A stretch of DNA of 64,000 bases from Streptomyces sp. 549 (GCF_030124175.1 NZ_JASKMT010000001.1:62001-126000), one strand, 5' to 3'; numbered from the stretch's first letter, positions 8,242 through 16,246 are shown. Made by a program: numbers and translations. Notes: generated by a model not told the origin, from the letters alone.

Positions 8242-9075
8242 ATGCTCGACGTACGAGACCTGCAGAAGACCTACACCGGCCGGCACCGGAGCGTCGAAGC
8301 CCTGCGCAGCCTCTCCTTCCACATCGGCGCGGGTGAACTCGTCTGCCTGGTCGGGCCCTCGGGCTGCGGCAAGACCACACTGCTCAAGTGCATGGCGGGA
8401 CTGCTCGCCCCCACTCAGGGAGAGGTCCTCCTGGAGGACCGCCCGGTCACCGGGCCCCCGCCGGGCATGGCGGTGGTGTTCCAGGAGTACGGCCGCTCCT
8501 TGTTCGCCTGGATGAACGTGCGCGACAACGTCGCCCTGCCGCTGCGCCGCAAGAAGCTCGGCAAGGCCCGCGAGAAGCAACTGGTGGACCGCGCCCTTGA
8601 GGTGGTCGGTCTCGGCGACACCCACCGGGCCTATCCCTGGCAGCTCTCCGGAGGGATGCAGCAACGCGTCGCCATCGCCCGTGCCGTCGCCTTCGAACCG
8701 AAGGTCCTGCTCATGGACGAGCCCTTCGCGGCGGTCGACGCGCAGACCCGCGCAGAGCTGGAGGACCTCATCCGACGCCTGTGGCACGAGTTGGGCGTCA
8801 CCGTCCTGTTCGTCACCCACGACATCGACGAAGCCGTCTACCTCGGCCAGCGCACCCTCATCCTGTCGAAGTCACCGACCGTCGTCCTGGAGGACCTGGC
8901 CATCGACCTCCCCGACGAACGGGACCAGTTGCACACCCGCTCCAGCACGCGCTTCGCCGAGCTGCGCGCCCACGTCTACGAGCAGATCCAGCGAGCCAAG
9001 CACCGCAGCGCCGACACGGGCACGCCCGCCCCCGCCCGGGAGCAGGGGCCGACCCTGCAGAAGACCGAGCCCTGA
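8242..9075 (+). CDS. ABC transporter ATP-binding protein (SsuB/TauB type)
   Basis: ATG 8242 follows AAGGAG; the product is 277 residues. It has Walker A G-P-S-G-C-G-K-T-T, a Q-loop near V-F-Q-E-Y, the ABC signature L-S-G-G-M-Q-Q-R, Walker B V-L-L-M-D-E-P-F and the H-loop F-V-T-H-D-I-D-E-A. This is the energy-coupling subunit of the importer encoded by the three genes before it. The last ~30 residues are Pro/Ala-rich and probably disordered. The gene faces the vanillate demethylase reductase gene, with a shared hairpin between. Confidence 0.93.
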   Translation: MLDVRDLQKTYTGRHRSVEALRSLSFHIGAGELVCLVGPSGCGKTTLLKCMAGLLAPTQGEVLLEDRPVTGPPPGMAVVFQEYGRSLFAWMNVRDNVALPLRRKKLGKAREKQLVDRALEVVGLGDTHRAYPWQLSGGMQQRVAIARAVAFEPKVLLMDEPFAAVDAQTRAELEDLIRRLWHELGVTVLFVTHDIDEAVYLGQRTLILSKSPTVVLEDLAIDLPDERDQLHTRSSTRFAELRAHVYEQIQRAKHRSADTGTPAPAREQGPTLQKTEP

Positions 9076-9085
9076 GGTGGCGCAC

Positions 9086-9115
9086 CGGTGGCTGGACCTC
9101 GACGCCCGGCCACCG
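9086..9115. terminator. Hairpin between convergent ABC ATPase and reductase genes
   Basis: CGGTGGC (9086-9092) pairs with GCCACCG (9109-9115) in the 48-base convergent gap. It would serve both strands. Confidence 0.5.
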
Positions 9116-9123
9116 CTGAGCCG

Positions 9124-10083
9124 TCACAGGTCGAGGACCAGTCGCGCCCCCCGGCTGCGTGACACGCAGATCATCATCGTCTCGTGGGCCGCCTGCTCCT
9201 CGGCGGTGAGCAGCGAGTCGCGGTGGTCCGCCTCACCCTCGATGATGTCGGTCTCGCAGGTGCCGCAGGTGCCCTGGGTGCAGGAGGAGAGCACCTGGAC
9301 ACCGGCGGCTTCGACGGTCTGCAGGATGCTGCGGTGCGGTGCCACGGTGAGAGTCAGCCCGGACTGCCGCAGCTCCAGCTCGAAGGAGCGGGACGGCGTT
9401 CGCGGGTCGGTGTCCCTGGCCTGGAACCGCTCGACGTGCAGGGTGCCGGCAGGCCACGTGCGGCATCGTTCCTCGACCGCGGCCAGCAGCGGTTGCGGGC
9501 CGCAGCAGTAGACCAGCGTGCCGGGACCGGCACCCGCGAGGTAGCCGGCGAGGTCGAGCAGTCCGCACTCGTCCTCGGGCACGATGCGGACCTTGGCCCC
9601 GTACTCTCCCAGCCGCTGCGCGAAGGCCATGGAGGCGCGGGTGCGCCCGCCGTACAGCAGGGTCCACTCGGCGCCCGCCGTCTCAGCGGCGCGCAGCATC
9701 GGCAGGATCGGGGTGATCCCGATGCCGCCGGCGACGAACAGGTGATGGGGGGCGAGGGTGAGCGGGAAGTTGTTGCGCGGGCCCCGGACCCGTACGGGGG
9801 TGCCCCGGGTGAGTCCGCTGTGGACGTAGGCCGAACCTCCGCGGCCGGCTGACTCCCGCAGCACCGCGATCTGCCAGGCCGTGCGGTCGTCGGGGCGGCC
9901 GCACAGGGAGTACTGACGCACCATGCCGTCGGCAAGGTCGAGGTCGATGTGTGCGCCCGGTTCCCAGGCGGGGAGTTCCTCCCCCGCGGGGTGACGCAAG
10001 GTCAGGGAGATGACCCCGTCCGCCTCTTCGGCGCGTGCGGCGACGACCAGCTCGCACTCGTACTCCCCCTGCCGGGCGCTCAT
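9124..10083 (-). CDS. vanB: Vanillate O-demethylase reductase (PDR-type ferredoxin reductase)
   Basis: ATG 10083 sits after AAAGGGAG and overlaps the stop of the small gene before it (ATGA), giving 319 residues. The order is an FMN-binding barrel (R-Q-Y-S-L near residue 65), an NAD-binding domain (G-G-I-G-I-T-P-I-L), then a C-terminal plant-type [2Fe-2S] domain with S-S-C-T-Q-G-T-C-G-T-C and a distal I-C-V cysteine. It passes electrons from NADH to the partner Rieske oxygenase. The arrangement matches the VanB/phthalate dioxygenase reductase family. VanB fits best because the oxygenase is VanA-like. Confidence 0.85.
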   Translation of the reverse strand: MSARQGEYECELVVAARAEEADGVISLTLRHPAGEELPAWEPGAHIDLDLADGMVRQYSLCGRPDDRTAWQIAVLRESAGRGGSAYVHSGLTRGTPVRVRGPRNNFPLTLAPHHLFVAGGIGITPILPMLRAAETAGAEWTLLYGGRTRASMAFAQRLGEYGAKVRIVPEDECGLLDLAGYLAGAGPGTLVYCCGPQPLLAAVEERCRTWPAGTLHVERFQARDTDPRTPSRSFELELRQSGLTLTVAPHRSILQTVEAAGVQVLSSCTQGTCGTCETDIIEGEADHRDSLLTAEEQAAHETMMICVSRSRGARLVLDL

Positions 10084-10259
10084 GACCGCTCCCTTTCGTG
10101 GCCCACGGGATGGGCGAGCATCCACTCCCACAGCACGATCGGGTCCTGGGCTTCGTGTTCCGCTCCGCAGTGGCAGACGCCGTGCAGGAGGTCGGTGCCC
10201 GGGACCCAGTCGACGCGGTAGACCTCGGCGCTGGGCGCCCTGCTCGCCGGGACGCTCAT
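10080..10259 (-). CDS. 59-residue Cys/His protein between VanA and VanB genes
   Basis: ATG 10259 overlaps the vanA stop and the TGA overlaps the vanB start, both as ATGA, so this tiny gene is translationally coupled on both sides. The protein has a Val-Tyr-Arg-Val-Asp-Trp strand, then H26-G-V-C29-H30-C31-G, H35, a helix I-V-L-W-E-W-M-L and H50/H54. The cluster of two cysteines and several histidines could bind a metal. I know no function. A role in maturation or electron transfer of the Rieske system is a guess from position alone. Confidence 0.75.
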   Translation of the reverse strand: MSVPASRAPSAEVYRVDWVPGTDLLHGVCHCGAEHEAQDPIVLWEWMLAHPVGHERERS

Positions 10260-11350
10260 CGGGCTGCGGTCGGGACGGGGGCGGGCTCGCCGCCCGCCGA
10301 GTCCTCGCCTTCGGCGGCGAGGCGGGCGAGGATTCGGCGGGCGGCGAGCCCGCCGGTGTCGATGTTGATGCTCAGCTCCTGGTACCCGTCGGGCTCGGTG
10401 TCCAGAGCCTTCTGGAGCAGGTTGAGCGCGTCGACGTCCTGCATGACGACCTCGCGGTTGAAGTCGTGCAGGAAGGTGGACATCTCCTCGTCCCCCTGGC
10501 CGAAGTCGCGGGAGACCGCCCAGAAGTCGTACACGTGGTGGTCGGTGGACGGGGTGATGGCGTAGGTGATCTCGACGTGGAAGGCGTCCGGGTCGGTGCC
10601 GTCGGGGCGGGGCAGTACGCCGACCGGCGCGACCCTGCTGTGCAGCAGGTACAGGCAGGGCGCGTGGTACTCGATGTCCTGCCAGCGGGTGATGCGGCCG
10701 TCGATGCCGGTGGAGCGGGCGTAGAAGGGCGGGCACTCGGCGTCGTCCATGTGCCGGCTGACCCGCACGATCCCGGCGCCCTCGTCGACCTCGGTGGATA
10801 TCGGCGTCTCGGCCACCTCCGGCGTGCCGATGTAGCCGCCGTGCAGGTAGGTCTCGTGGGAGAGGTCCAACAGGTTGTCCACGAGCAGCCCGTAGTCGGC
10901 GTCGATCGGTTCCATGCCGCCGACGGTCGTCCAGTGGGGATCGGCGAGGTGGCGGGCGCGCGGGATGGCGGCTGGATCGGCGAGCGCGGGGTCCCCGATC
11001 CACACCCAGACGAAGGAGTCCTGCTCCACCACGGGGTAGGCGTTGACGCGCGCGGTGCGGGGCACGCGCTTCTGGCCGGGCACGGACACGCAGCTGCCGG
11101 TGGTGTCATACGTGAAGCCGTGGTATCCGCAGACCACCTTGTCGCCGTCCAGGCGGCCGGCTGACAGCGGGAAGCGGCGGTGTACGCAGCGGTCGGCGAG
11201 CGCGGCGACCTCCCCGCGCATGTCGGTGCTGTCGCCTACGGCGCGGTAGAGGACGATCGGCTCGTTGAGGATCGTCCGTGCCAGCAGTTCACGACCGACC
11301 TCCCGGCCGTAGGCAGCGACGTACCACTGGTTCCTGGCCCATGCGGTCAT
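10256..11350 (-). CDS. vanA: Vanillate O-demethylase oxygenase (Rieske non-heme iron)
   Basis: ATG 11350 follows GGAGGGG; the product is 364 residues. The N-terminal Rieske domain has C-V-H, 16 residues, then C-G-Y-H, which binds the [2Fe-2S] cluster. The catalytic iron site is in D-N-L-L-D-L-S-H-E-T-Y-L-H, the VanA signature, and the C-terminal L-S-I-N-I-D-T-G-G-L-A-A-R-R-I also matches VanA. The enzyme removes the O-methyl group of vanillate to give protocatechuate and formaldehyde. Protocatechuate dioxygenase is encoded 12 kb away. The substrate could be another methoxybenzoate. Confidence 0.85.
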   Translation of the reverse strand: MTAWARNQWYVAAYGREVGRELLARTILNEPIVLYRAVGDSTDMRGEVAALADRCVHRRFPLSAGRLDGDKVVCGYHGFTYDTTGSCVSVPGQKRVPRTARVNAYPVVEQDSFVWVWIGDPALADPAAIPRARHLADPHWTTVGGMEPIDADYGLLVDNLLDLSHETYLHGGYIGTPEVAETPISTEVDEGAGIVRVSRHMDDAECPPFYARSTGIDGRITRWQDIEYHAPCLYLLHSRVAPVGVLPRPDGTDPDAFHVEITYAITPSTDHHVYDFWAVSRDFGQGDEEMSTFLHDFNREVVMQDVDALNLLQKALDTEPDGYQELSINIDTGGLAARRILARLAAEGEDSAGGEPAPVPTAAR

Positions 11351-11427
11351 GGTTTACCCCTCCGGTACTGCGGGCGGGACAGTCTTTGGGCACACCATCG
11401 GGAGAGGTGACACACCGCGGCAACGCT

Positions 11428-11446
11428 CCTTCCGCCTGACGGAAGG
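11428..11446 (-). terminator. Hairpin between marR and vanA
   Basis: CCTTCCG and CGGAAGG pair around CCTGA, 15 bases after the marR stop on the minus strand. It probably separates marR from the vanA operon. Confidence 0.5.
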
Positions 11447-11460
11447 GAGGAAGGGGCGCT

Positions 11461-11946
11461 CTAGTGCGGCTCCTGGTCGGACAGCGCGGCACGGCACCGG
11501 TTGAGGTAGTCCTCGAGGTTGCGTCGCTGGGCCGCTGTCAGAGCGGAGACCATCCGTTCCTCCAGCGCGTCCACCGCCTCGTCGAACGCGGCCAGCAGCT
11601 CACGGCCGGTGTCGGTCAGGCTGATCAGGAGCACCCGCCGGTTGTCCGGGTCGCGGCGGCGGGATATCAGCCCGCGCCGCTCCACGGCGGTGACCATGTC
11701 CGCCATGGACTGCGCGGTGACGAAGGAGTTGCGGGCCAGCTGGGCGGAGCTGAGTCCGTCACGGCGGCGCAGCACTGTCAGCGCGGTGTACTGCAGGGCG
11801 GTGATACCGGCAGGCTTGACGAGTTCGTCGATGTGGGCGCGTGCCGCCAGCTCGACCTGCTTGACGGCGTAGAGCAGGGACGGGTGCGGACCGTCGCCGG
11901 TTCCGGCAGGGCTGCCGTCGTTGTCGTCACCCGTCGGGTGTGCCAT
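11461..11946 (-). CDS. MarR-family regulator of the vanillate/vanillin genes
   Basis: ATG 11946 is chosen over 11961 because GGAGGGGG precedes it; 161 residues. The winged helix is central: L-T-V-L-R-R-R-D-G-L-S-S-A-Q-L-A-R-N, the recognition region S-M-A-D-M-V-T-A-V-E-R-R-G-L-I, and the wing D-P-D-N-R-R-V. The gene is divergent from the aldehyde dehydrogenase gene and upstream of vanA on the same strand. Two identical 11-bp palindromes lie in the divergent gap. It most likely represses both sides and responds to an aromatic acid or aldehyde. Confidence 0.88.
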   Translation of the reverse strand: MAHPTGDDNDGSPAGTGDGPHPSLLYAVKQVELAARAHIDELVKPAGITALQYTALTVLRRRDGLSSAQLARNSFVTAQSMADMVTAVERRGLISRRRDPDNRRVLLISLTDTGRELLAAFDEAVDALEERMVSALTAAQRRNLEDYLNRCRAALSDQEPH

Positions 11947-12011
11947 GGGGACCCCCTCCACCTCTCGCCGTTCTCTGACGTCCGGTTGCCGGCCCGGCCC
12001 CTGTAGACGTT

Positions 12012-12022
12012 CAGGTTTCCTG
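12012..12022. promoter_or_regulatory. MarR operator copy 1 (CAGG-N3-CCTG)
   Basis: CAGGTTTCCTG is an 11-bp dyad 66 bases upstream of the marR start. With one flanking AT it is the exact reverse complement of the copy at 12066-12078. Confidence 0.6.
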
Positions 12023-12067
12023 ATTATCCCCTACCTCTTGCATTCTGCGGGCCGAGGGGGCAATCAT

Positions 12068-12078
12068 CAGGAAACCTG
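12068..12078. promoter_or_regulatory. MarR operator copy 2 (CAGG-N3-CCTG)
   Basis: CAGGAAACCTG lies 70 bases upstream of the aldehyde dehydrogenase start, almost the same distance as copy 1 is from marR. Centres are 56 bases apart. Confidence 0.6.
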
Positions 12079-12147
12079 TTGGTCCCAGTGGTGTGGCCGA
12101 CATCAACGCGGTGCGGCGGGCAACCGTACCGGGAAGGCGAGCGGGCC

Positions 12148-13608
12148 ATGAGCGTGAACCGACCGCATATCGAGCCGGGCAGACTGTTCATCGGCGGTGA
12201 ATGGCGCGAGGCGCTCACCAAGGACCGCCGGAACATCGTGGATCCCTCCAGCGGGAAGGTGATCACCAGCGTTGCCGAGGCGGGCACCGGAGACGTCGAC
12301 GCCGCGGTGACCGCGGCGCGCGAGGCGTTCGACGCGGGGCCGTGGGCGCACACCCCGGGTCGCGTTCGGGCCCGCGTCCTGCACCGCGTCGCCGACATCA
12401 TCCGGCGCCGGGAGGACGAGCTCGTCGCGGTCGAGAGCGCGGACGTCGGCAAGCCCGTGTCCCTGTGCCGGGCGGTCGACGTGGCCACGGCCGCCGAGGA
12501 GTACGAGTACTACTCGGCGATGGCGCAGAGCGTCGACGGCGCGACCCGGCAGCTCCCCATTCCCTCGCACGCCTACACCCGCCGTGAACCGCTGGGCGTG
12601 GTCGGCGCGATCACCCCCTTCAACTTCCCTCTCGTGCTCAGCAGTTCGAAGATCGCCCCCGCTCTGGCGGCCGGCAACACGGTGGTCCACAAGCCGGCCG
12701 AGGAGGCCCCGCTCAGCGCCCTGCTGATGGCGGAGATCCTGGCCGAGGCCGGAGTGCCGGACGGCGTGCTCAACGTGGTCACCGGCGGCGGCTCGGTGGT
12801 CGGTGAGGCGCTGCTGCAGCACCGGGGTGTCGACAAGATCGCCTTCACCGGCTCGACGAGGACCGGCCGGCACCCGGCGAGCACGGCGGGCCAGGCACTC
12901 AAGCCCGTCACCATGGAGCTGGGCGGCAACGCCGCGCAGATCGTCTTCGAGGACGCCGATCTGGACAAGGCCGTCGGTGCGGCCGTCAAGGGGTTCGTCT
13001 TCAACACCGGTCAGTTCTGCATGGGCGGCCCCCGACTGCTCGTGCACAGTTCGCTGTACGAGACCGTCCTGGAGGTCCTCGCTGGAGCGGTCGCCGGGGT
13101 ACCGGTCGGCGACCCCTTCGACCCGGAGACCGTCGTCGGCCCGATGGCGGGCGAGCGGCACCTGGCGAAGGTCGAGGAGTACGTACGCATCGCCCGGGAC
13201 GAGGGCGGCCGCGTCGTCGTGGGCGGCGAGCGGCTCGAGCTGGACGGCGGCTTCTACTACCGGCCGACCGTCATCGCCGACCTGGGCAACGAATCCCGCG
13301 CGGTGCAGGAGGAGATCTTCGGGCCGGTGCTGACCGTGCAGCGCTTCGAGACCGAGGACGAGGCTGTCGCACTCGCCAACAGCACTCCGTACGGCCTGGC
13401 CTCCGGGCTCCACACCACTGACCTGAGCCGCGCCCACCGGGTCGCGGCTCGGCTCCAGGCAGGCATCGTCTGGGTCAACGACTGGGCGATGCTCGACCCC
13501 GCGATGCCGTTCGGCGGCGTCAAGCAGTCCGGTTACGGACGCGAGTACGGCCCCGAGGCGCTGGAGGCCTACACCAAGGTCAAGTCCGTGATCATCTCCC
13601 TCGCCTGA
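12148..13608 (+). CDS. Aryl-aldehyde (vanillin/benzaldehyde-type) dehydrogenase
   Basis: ATG 12148 gives 486 residues, the usual length of the NAD(P)-dependent aldehyde dehydrogenase superfamily. Seen are F-N-F-P in the cofactor domain, F-T-G-S-T, the general-base glutamate E257 in M-E-L-G-G-N, and the nucleophile C291 in G-Q-F-C-M. Next to vanAB and an aryl-alcohol dehydrogenase it most likely oxidises vanillin or 4-hydroxybenzaldehyde to the acid. It starts an operon with the alcohol dehydrogenase 29 bases downstream and is divergent from the MarR gene whose operators lie in between. Confidence 0.85.
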   Translation: MSVNRPHIEPGRLFIGGEWREALTKDRRNIVDPSSGKVITSVAEAGTGDVDAAVTAAREAFDAGPWAHTPGRVRARVLHRVADIIRRREDELVAVESADVGKPVSLCRAVDVATAAEEYEYYSAMAQSVDGATRQLPIPSHAYTRREPLGVVGAITPFNFPLVLSSSKIAPALAAGNTVVHKPAEEAPLSALLMAEILAEAGVPDGVLNVVTGGGSVVGEALLQHRGVDKIAFTGSTRTGRHPASTAGQALKPVTMELGGNAAQIVFEDADLDKAVGAAVKGFVFNTGQFCMGGPRLLVHSSLYETVLEVLAGAVAGVPVGDPFDPETVVGPMAGERHLAKVEEYVRIARDEGGRVVVGGERLELDGGFYYRPTVIADLGNESRAVQEEIFGPVLTVQRFETEDEAVALANSTPYGLASGLHTTDLSRAHRVAARLQAGIVWVNDWAMLDPAMPFGGVKQSGYGREYGPEALEAYTKVKSVIISLA

Positions 13609-13637
13609 CCGCGCCACCGCCCACGCAAGGAGCTCCG

Positions 13638-14744
13638 ATGACCACCACCACTGCCGCCGCCGTTGTCGAGTCCGCCGGTGCCGGGTTCGCGCTGACCGAG
13701 GTCGAACTCGCCGAGCCGCGCCCGGACGAGGTACTCGTCCGGATGGTCGCCGCCGGGGTCTGCCACACCGATCTGGGCGTCGCCGCCGGCGCGCTTCCGT
13801 TCCCGCTGCCCGGGGTGCTCGGCCACGAGGGGGCGGGCGTCGTCGAGGCGGTCGGCTCCTCGGTCACCCGGGTCAGCCCGGGCGACCAGGTGCTGATGTC
13901 CTTCACCTCCTGCGGCAGATGCGCCAACTGCCGTGACGGACACCCGGCTTACTGCGCGACGTGGCTGCCGCTCAACCTCCTCGGTGGCGCCCGCGCCGAC
14001 GGCTCGGCCACCGTGACCCGGGGCGGTGCGGACCTCGGCGGCCACTTCTTCGGCCAGTCCTCCTTCGCCCGCCATGCCCTGGTCGACGAACGCAGCCTGG
14101 TCAAGGTCCCGGCCGACGCACCGCTGGAACTGCTGGCACCGCTCGGCTGCGGAGTGCAGACCGGCGCCGGTGCGGTGTGGAACGTGCTGAAGCCGCGTCC
14201 CGGGTCGAGCATCGTCGTCACCGGCGCCGGCGCGGTCGGCCTGTCCGCGGTGATGGCGGCCCGGCTGACCCCGGCCACCCGCATCATCGCGGTCGACCGG
14301 GTGCCTGCCCGGCTGGAACTCGCGCGCGAACTCGGCGCCACCCACACCGTCGACACCACCTCCGCCGACCTCGCCGCAGCGGTCGCCGAACTCACCGACG
14401 GCACAGGGGCGGACGGCGTGGTCGAGACGACGGGCAGCACCGAGGTGGCGGGCGCCGCCGTCGGCACCCTGGCCGTCCGCGGTACCGCGGTGCTGGTGGG
14501 AGCTCCGGCGTTCGGCGCGACCGTCCCGGTGGACGTCAACTTCATGCTGCCGGGCCGCAGCGTGGTGGGCCTGACGCTCGGCGACAGCGAGATCGAGGCA
14601 CTCGTCCCGGTCCTGGTGAGCCTGGTGGCCTCCGGACGGATGCCGGTCGACCGGCTCATCAGGCACTACACGTTCGAGGAGATCCAGCGGGCGGTCGCGG
14701 ACGTGGTCTCCGGCGACACCATCAAGCCGGTCCTGCGGTTCTGA
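13638..14744 (+). CDS. Zinc-dependent aryl-alcohol dehydrogenase
   Basis: The 368-residue product is a medium-chain dehydrogenase of the benzyl-alcohol (XylB-like) group. Catalytic zinc residues appear in G-V-C-H-T-D and G-H-E-G-A-G, the structural zinc lobe is C-G-R-C-A-N-C then C seven residues on, and the nucleotide fold is G-A-G-A-V-G-L. It would convert a benzylic alcohol such as vanillyl alcohol to the aldehyde, feeding the dehydrogenase just upstream. GGAGCTCCG before the ATG supports the start. Confidence 0.85.
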   Translation: MTTTTAAAVVESAGAGFALTEVELAEPRPDEVLVRMVAAGVCHTDLGVAAGALPFPLPGVLGHEGAGVVEAVGSSVTRVSPGDQVLMSFTSCGRCANCRDGHPAYCATWLPLNLLGGARADGSATVTRGGADLGGHFFGQSSFARHALVDERSLVKVPADAPLELLAPLGCGVQTGAGAVWNVLKPRPGSSIVVTGAGAVGLSAVMAARLTPATRIIAVDRVPARLELARELGATHTVDTTSADLAAAVAELTDGTGADGVVETTGSTEVAGAAVGTLAVRGTAVLVGAPAFGATVPVDVNFMLPGRSVVGLTLGDSEIEALVPVLVSLVASGRMPVDRLIRHYTFEEIQRAVADVVSGDTIKPVLRF

Positions 14745-14786
14745 GGCAGGTCCTGGCACCGAGGCAGGTCTTCCGGACAGGTGCGT

Positions 14787-14798
14787 GACGGGCCCGTC
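14787..14798. terminator. Short palindrome between convergent genes
   Basis: GACGGGCCCGTC is a 12-bp perfect palindrome overlapping the stop of the following minus-strand gene by two bases. A weak terminator at best. Confidence 0.3.
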
Positions 14799-15585
14799 AG
14801 GCGGGGCCAGGGGCCGCCGCGGCCCCGGAGCCCGGCTGCCAGCCCAGGGTGCGGGAGATGCCGCGTGCGGCGACCCGCACCGCGGGGATCAACGCCGGTG
14901 TACGGGCGTCCTCGGCGTGGACGACGACCGACACCGCGGCGACCACCTCGCCGCGCGGTCCCCGCACGGGTGCGGCCACCGACAGGGCGTCCTCGGTGAT
15001 CTGGCGGTCGCTGACGGCGCAGCCGGCCCGGCGCACCTCCGCGAGGATCCGGCGCAGCACGGCCGGGTCGGTCACGGTGTACGGGGTGAAGGAGGCCAGT
15101 GGCCCCCCGCAGACCTGCTCCTGCAGGGCGGCGGCGCCGTGCGCGAGGAGCACCAGGCCGACCCCTGTCGCGTGCAGCGGCCAGCGGGCGCCGACCTGGC
15201 TGAGCACACCGACCGCCGAGCGTCCCGAGATGCGTTCGGTGTAGACCACTTCCAGGCCGTCGCGGACCGCGAGGTGGACGTTCTCGTGGGTGCTCTCGTA
15301 CAGGTCCTCCAGGAACGGCAGCGCCGCCTGCCGCAGTGCCAGCCCGCGGGGGGCGAGCGCCGCGACCTCCCACAGCCGCAGGCCTATGTGGTAGCCGCCG
15401 GACTCGTCGCGCTCCAGGGCGCCCCAGCGGGCGAGTGTGCCGACCAGCCGGTGGGCGGTGGCCAGCGGCAGGTCGGCACGTTGGCTGATCTCGGTCAGGG
15501 AGAGCGCCGGATGCCGCAGGTCGAAGGCGGCCAGGACGTCCAGCAGCCGGTCGGCGGCAGACCTCGGGACCGGGCCGGACGGCAC
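14797..15585 (-). CDS. IclR-family transcriptional regulator
   Basis: GTG 15585 starts a 262-residue protein four bases after the stop of the MarR gene, so the two are co-transcribed. The N-terminal winged helix (residues 9-70, A-D-R-L-L-D-V-L-A-A-F-D then L-P-L-A-T-A-H-R-L-V) is followed by the IclR effector domain with G-L-V-L-L-A-H-G-A-A and V-A-A-P-V-R-G-P-R-G-E. Members often sense aromatic acids or CoA esters. The target is unknown; the divergent hydroxycinnamate operon is the obvious candidate. Confidence 0.87.
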   Translation of the reverse strand: MPSGPVPRSAADRLLDVLAAFDLRHPALSLTEISQRADLPLATAHRLVGTLARWGALERDESGGYHIGLRLWEVAALAPRGLALRQAALPFLEDLYESTHENVHLAVRDGLEVVYTERISGRSAVGVLSQVGARWPLHATGVGLVLLAHGAAALQEQVCGGPLASFTPYTVTDPAVLRRILAEVRRAGCAVSDRQITEDALSVAAPVRGPRGEVVAAVSVVVHAEDARTPALIPAVRVAARGISRTLGWQPGSGAAAAPGPA

Positions 15586-15588
15586 CGC

Positions 15589-16014
15589 TCAGCCCCGGTC
15601 CTGGTCGGACACCCGCCGCAACAGCGTGTGCAGGGCCTGACGCTCCTCGGTGTCCAGGGGGCCGAGCAGTTCGTCGGTCACCTGGCGGCTGGCCTGGTCG
15701 GTGTCGCGCAGCGCGTCCCGGCCCTCATCGGTCAGGACGACGACGCGGCTGCGCCGGTCTCCCGGCAGGGGTCGGCGCGTGGCGAAGCCGAGCTTCTGCA
15801 GGTCGTCCACGAGGCTCACGATGGCGCTCGGATCGTAGCCCAGCCGGTCGCTCAGCTCCCGCTGCTGCGCGCCCTCGACGGTCGCCAGGTAGCGCAGCAG
15901 CGCGTAGTGCCGCAGCCGCAGGCCGTACTTCTCCAGCGCGGCGTTGAACAACTGCCCCGACCGCAGGCCGAGGCGGTAGAGGAGATAGCCGGTGTCGGCG
16001 TGCAGGGCGCGCAT
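15589..16014 (-). CDS. MarR-family regulator, CouR-like by position
   Basis: The first standard start is ATG 16014 (141 residues), but it has no ribosome site. Ten codons upstream an in-frame ATC (16044-16042) sits six bases after AGGAG, and the extra residues (T-E-P-E-T-D-A-P-W) look like a natural N-terminus, so the true start may be 16044. The winged helix is seen in L-R-H-Y-A-L-L-R-Y-L, D-P-S-A-I-V-S-L-V-D-D-L and wing D-R-R-S-R-V. It is divergent from an SDR/amidohydrolase/ligase/hydratase operon, the position of CouR in Rhodococcus and PhdR in Corynebacterium, which sense hydroxycinnamoyl-CoA. Confidence 0.85.
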   Translation of the reverse strand: MRALHADTGYLLYRLGLRSGQLFNAALEKYGLRLRHYALLRYLATVEGAQQRELSDRLGYDPSAIVSLVDDLQKLGFATRRPLPGDRRSRVVVLTDEGRDALRDTDQASRQVTDELLGPLDTEERQALHTLLRRVSDQDRG

Positions 16015-16123
16015 CCAGGGCGCGTCCGTCTCTGGCTCGGTGATGTCTTGCTCCTGGGTCAGGGCCCGTGCCGGGGTCTTCGACGTGTACCGCCATCAGC
16101 ATGCCTCGCACCGAGGCTCCAGA

Positions 16124-16148
16124 CAACTATTGACGAGAACAATGATTG
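16124..16148. promoter_or_regulatory. Dyad operator for the CouR-like MarR regulator
   Basis: CAAnnATTG at 16124-16132 and its mirror CAATnnTTG at 16140-16148 flank a 7-base centre; seven of nine positions in each arm match. It lies 98 bases before the SDR start and about 80-110 bases before the marR start, the expected place for divergent repression. Confidence 0.5.
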
Positions 16149-16246
16149 GTCATAGCTTCTGTTTTGGTCAGCCGGCCCGGGCCGGGATGCCACCCCCGCT
16201 CCCCCGGCAGCGCTGCCCCCTCCCCCAAACGAAGGGACACAACGCC

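Noticed and set aside
12103..13617. 504-residue minus-strand ORF
   Set aside because: It is the antisense shadow of the aldehyde dehydrogenase gene; high GC creates long open frames opposite real genes.
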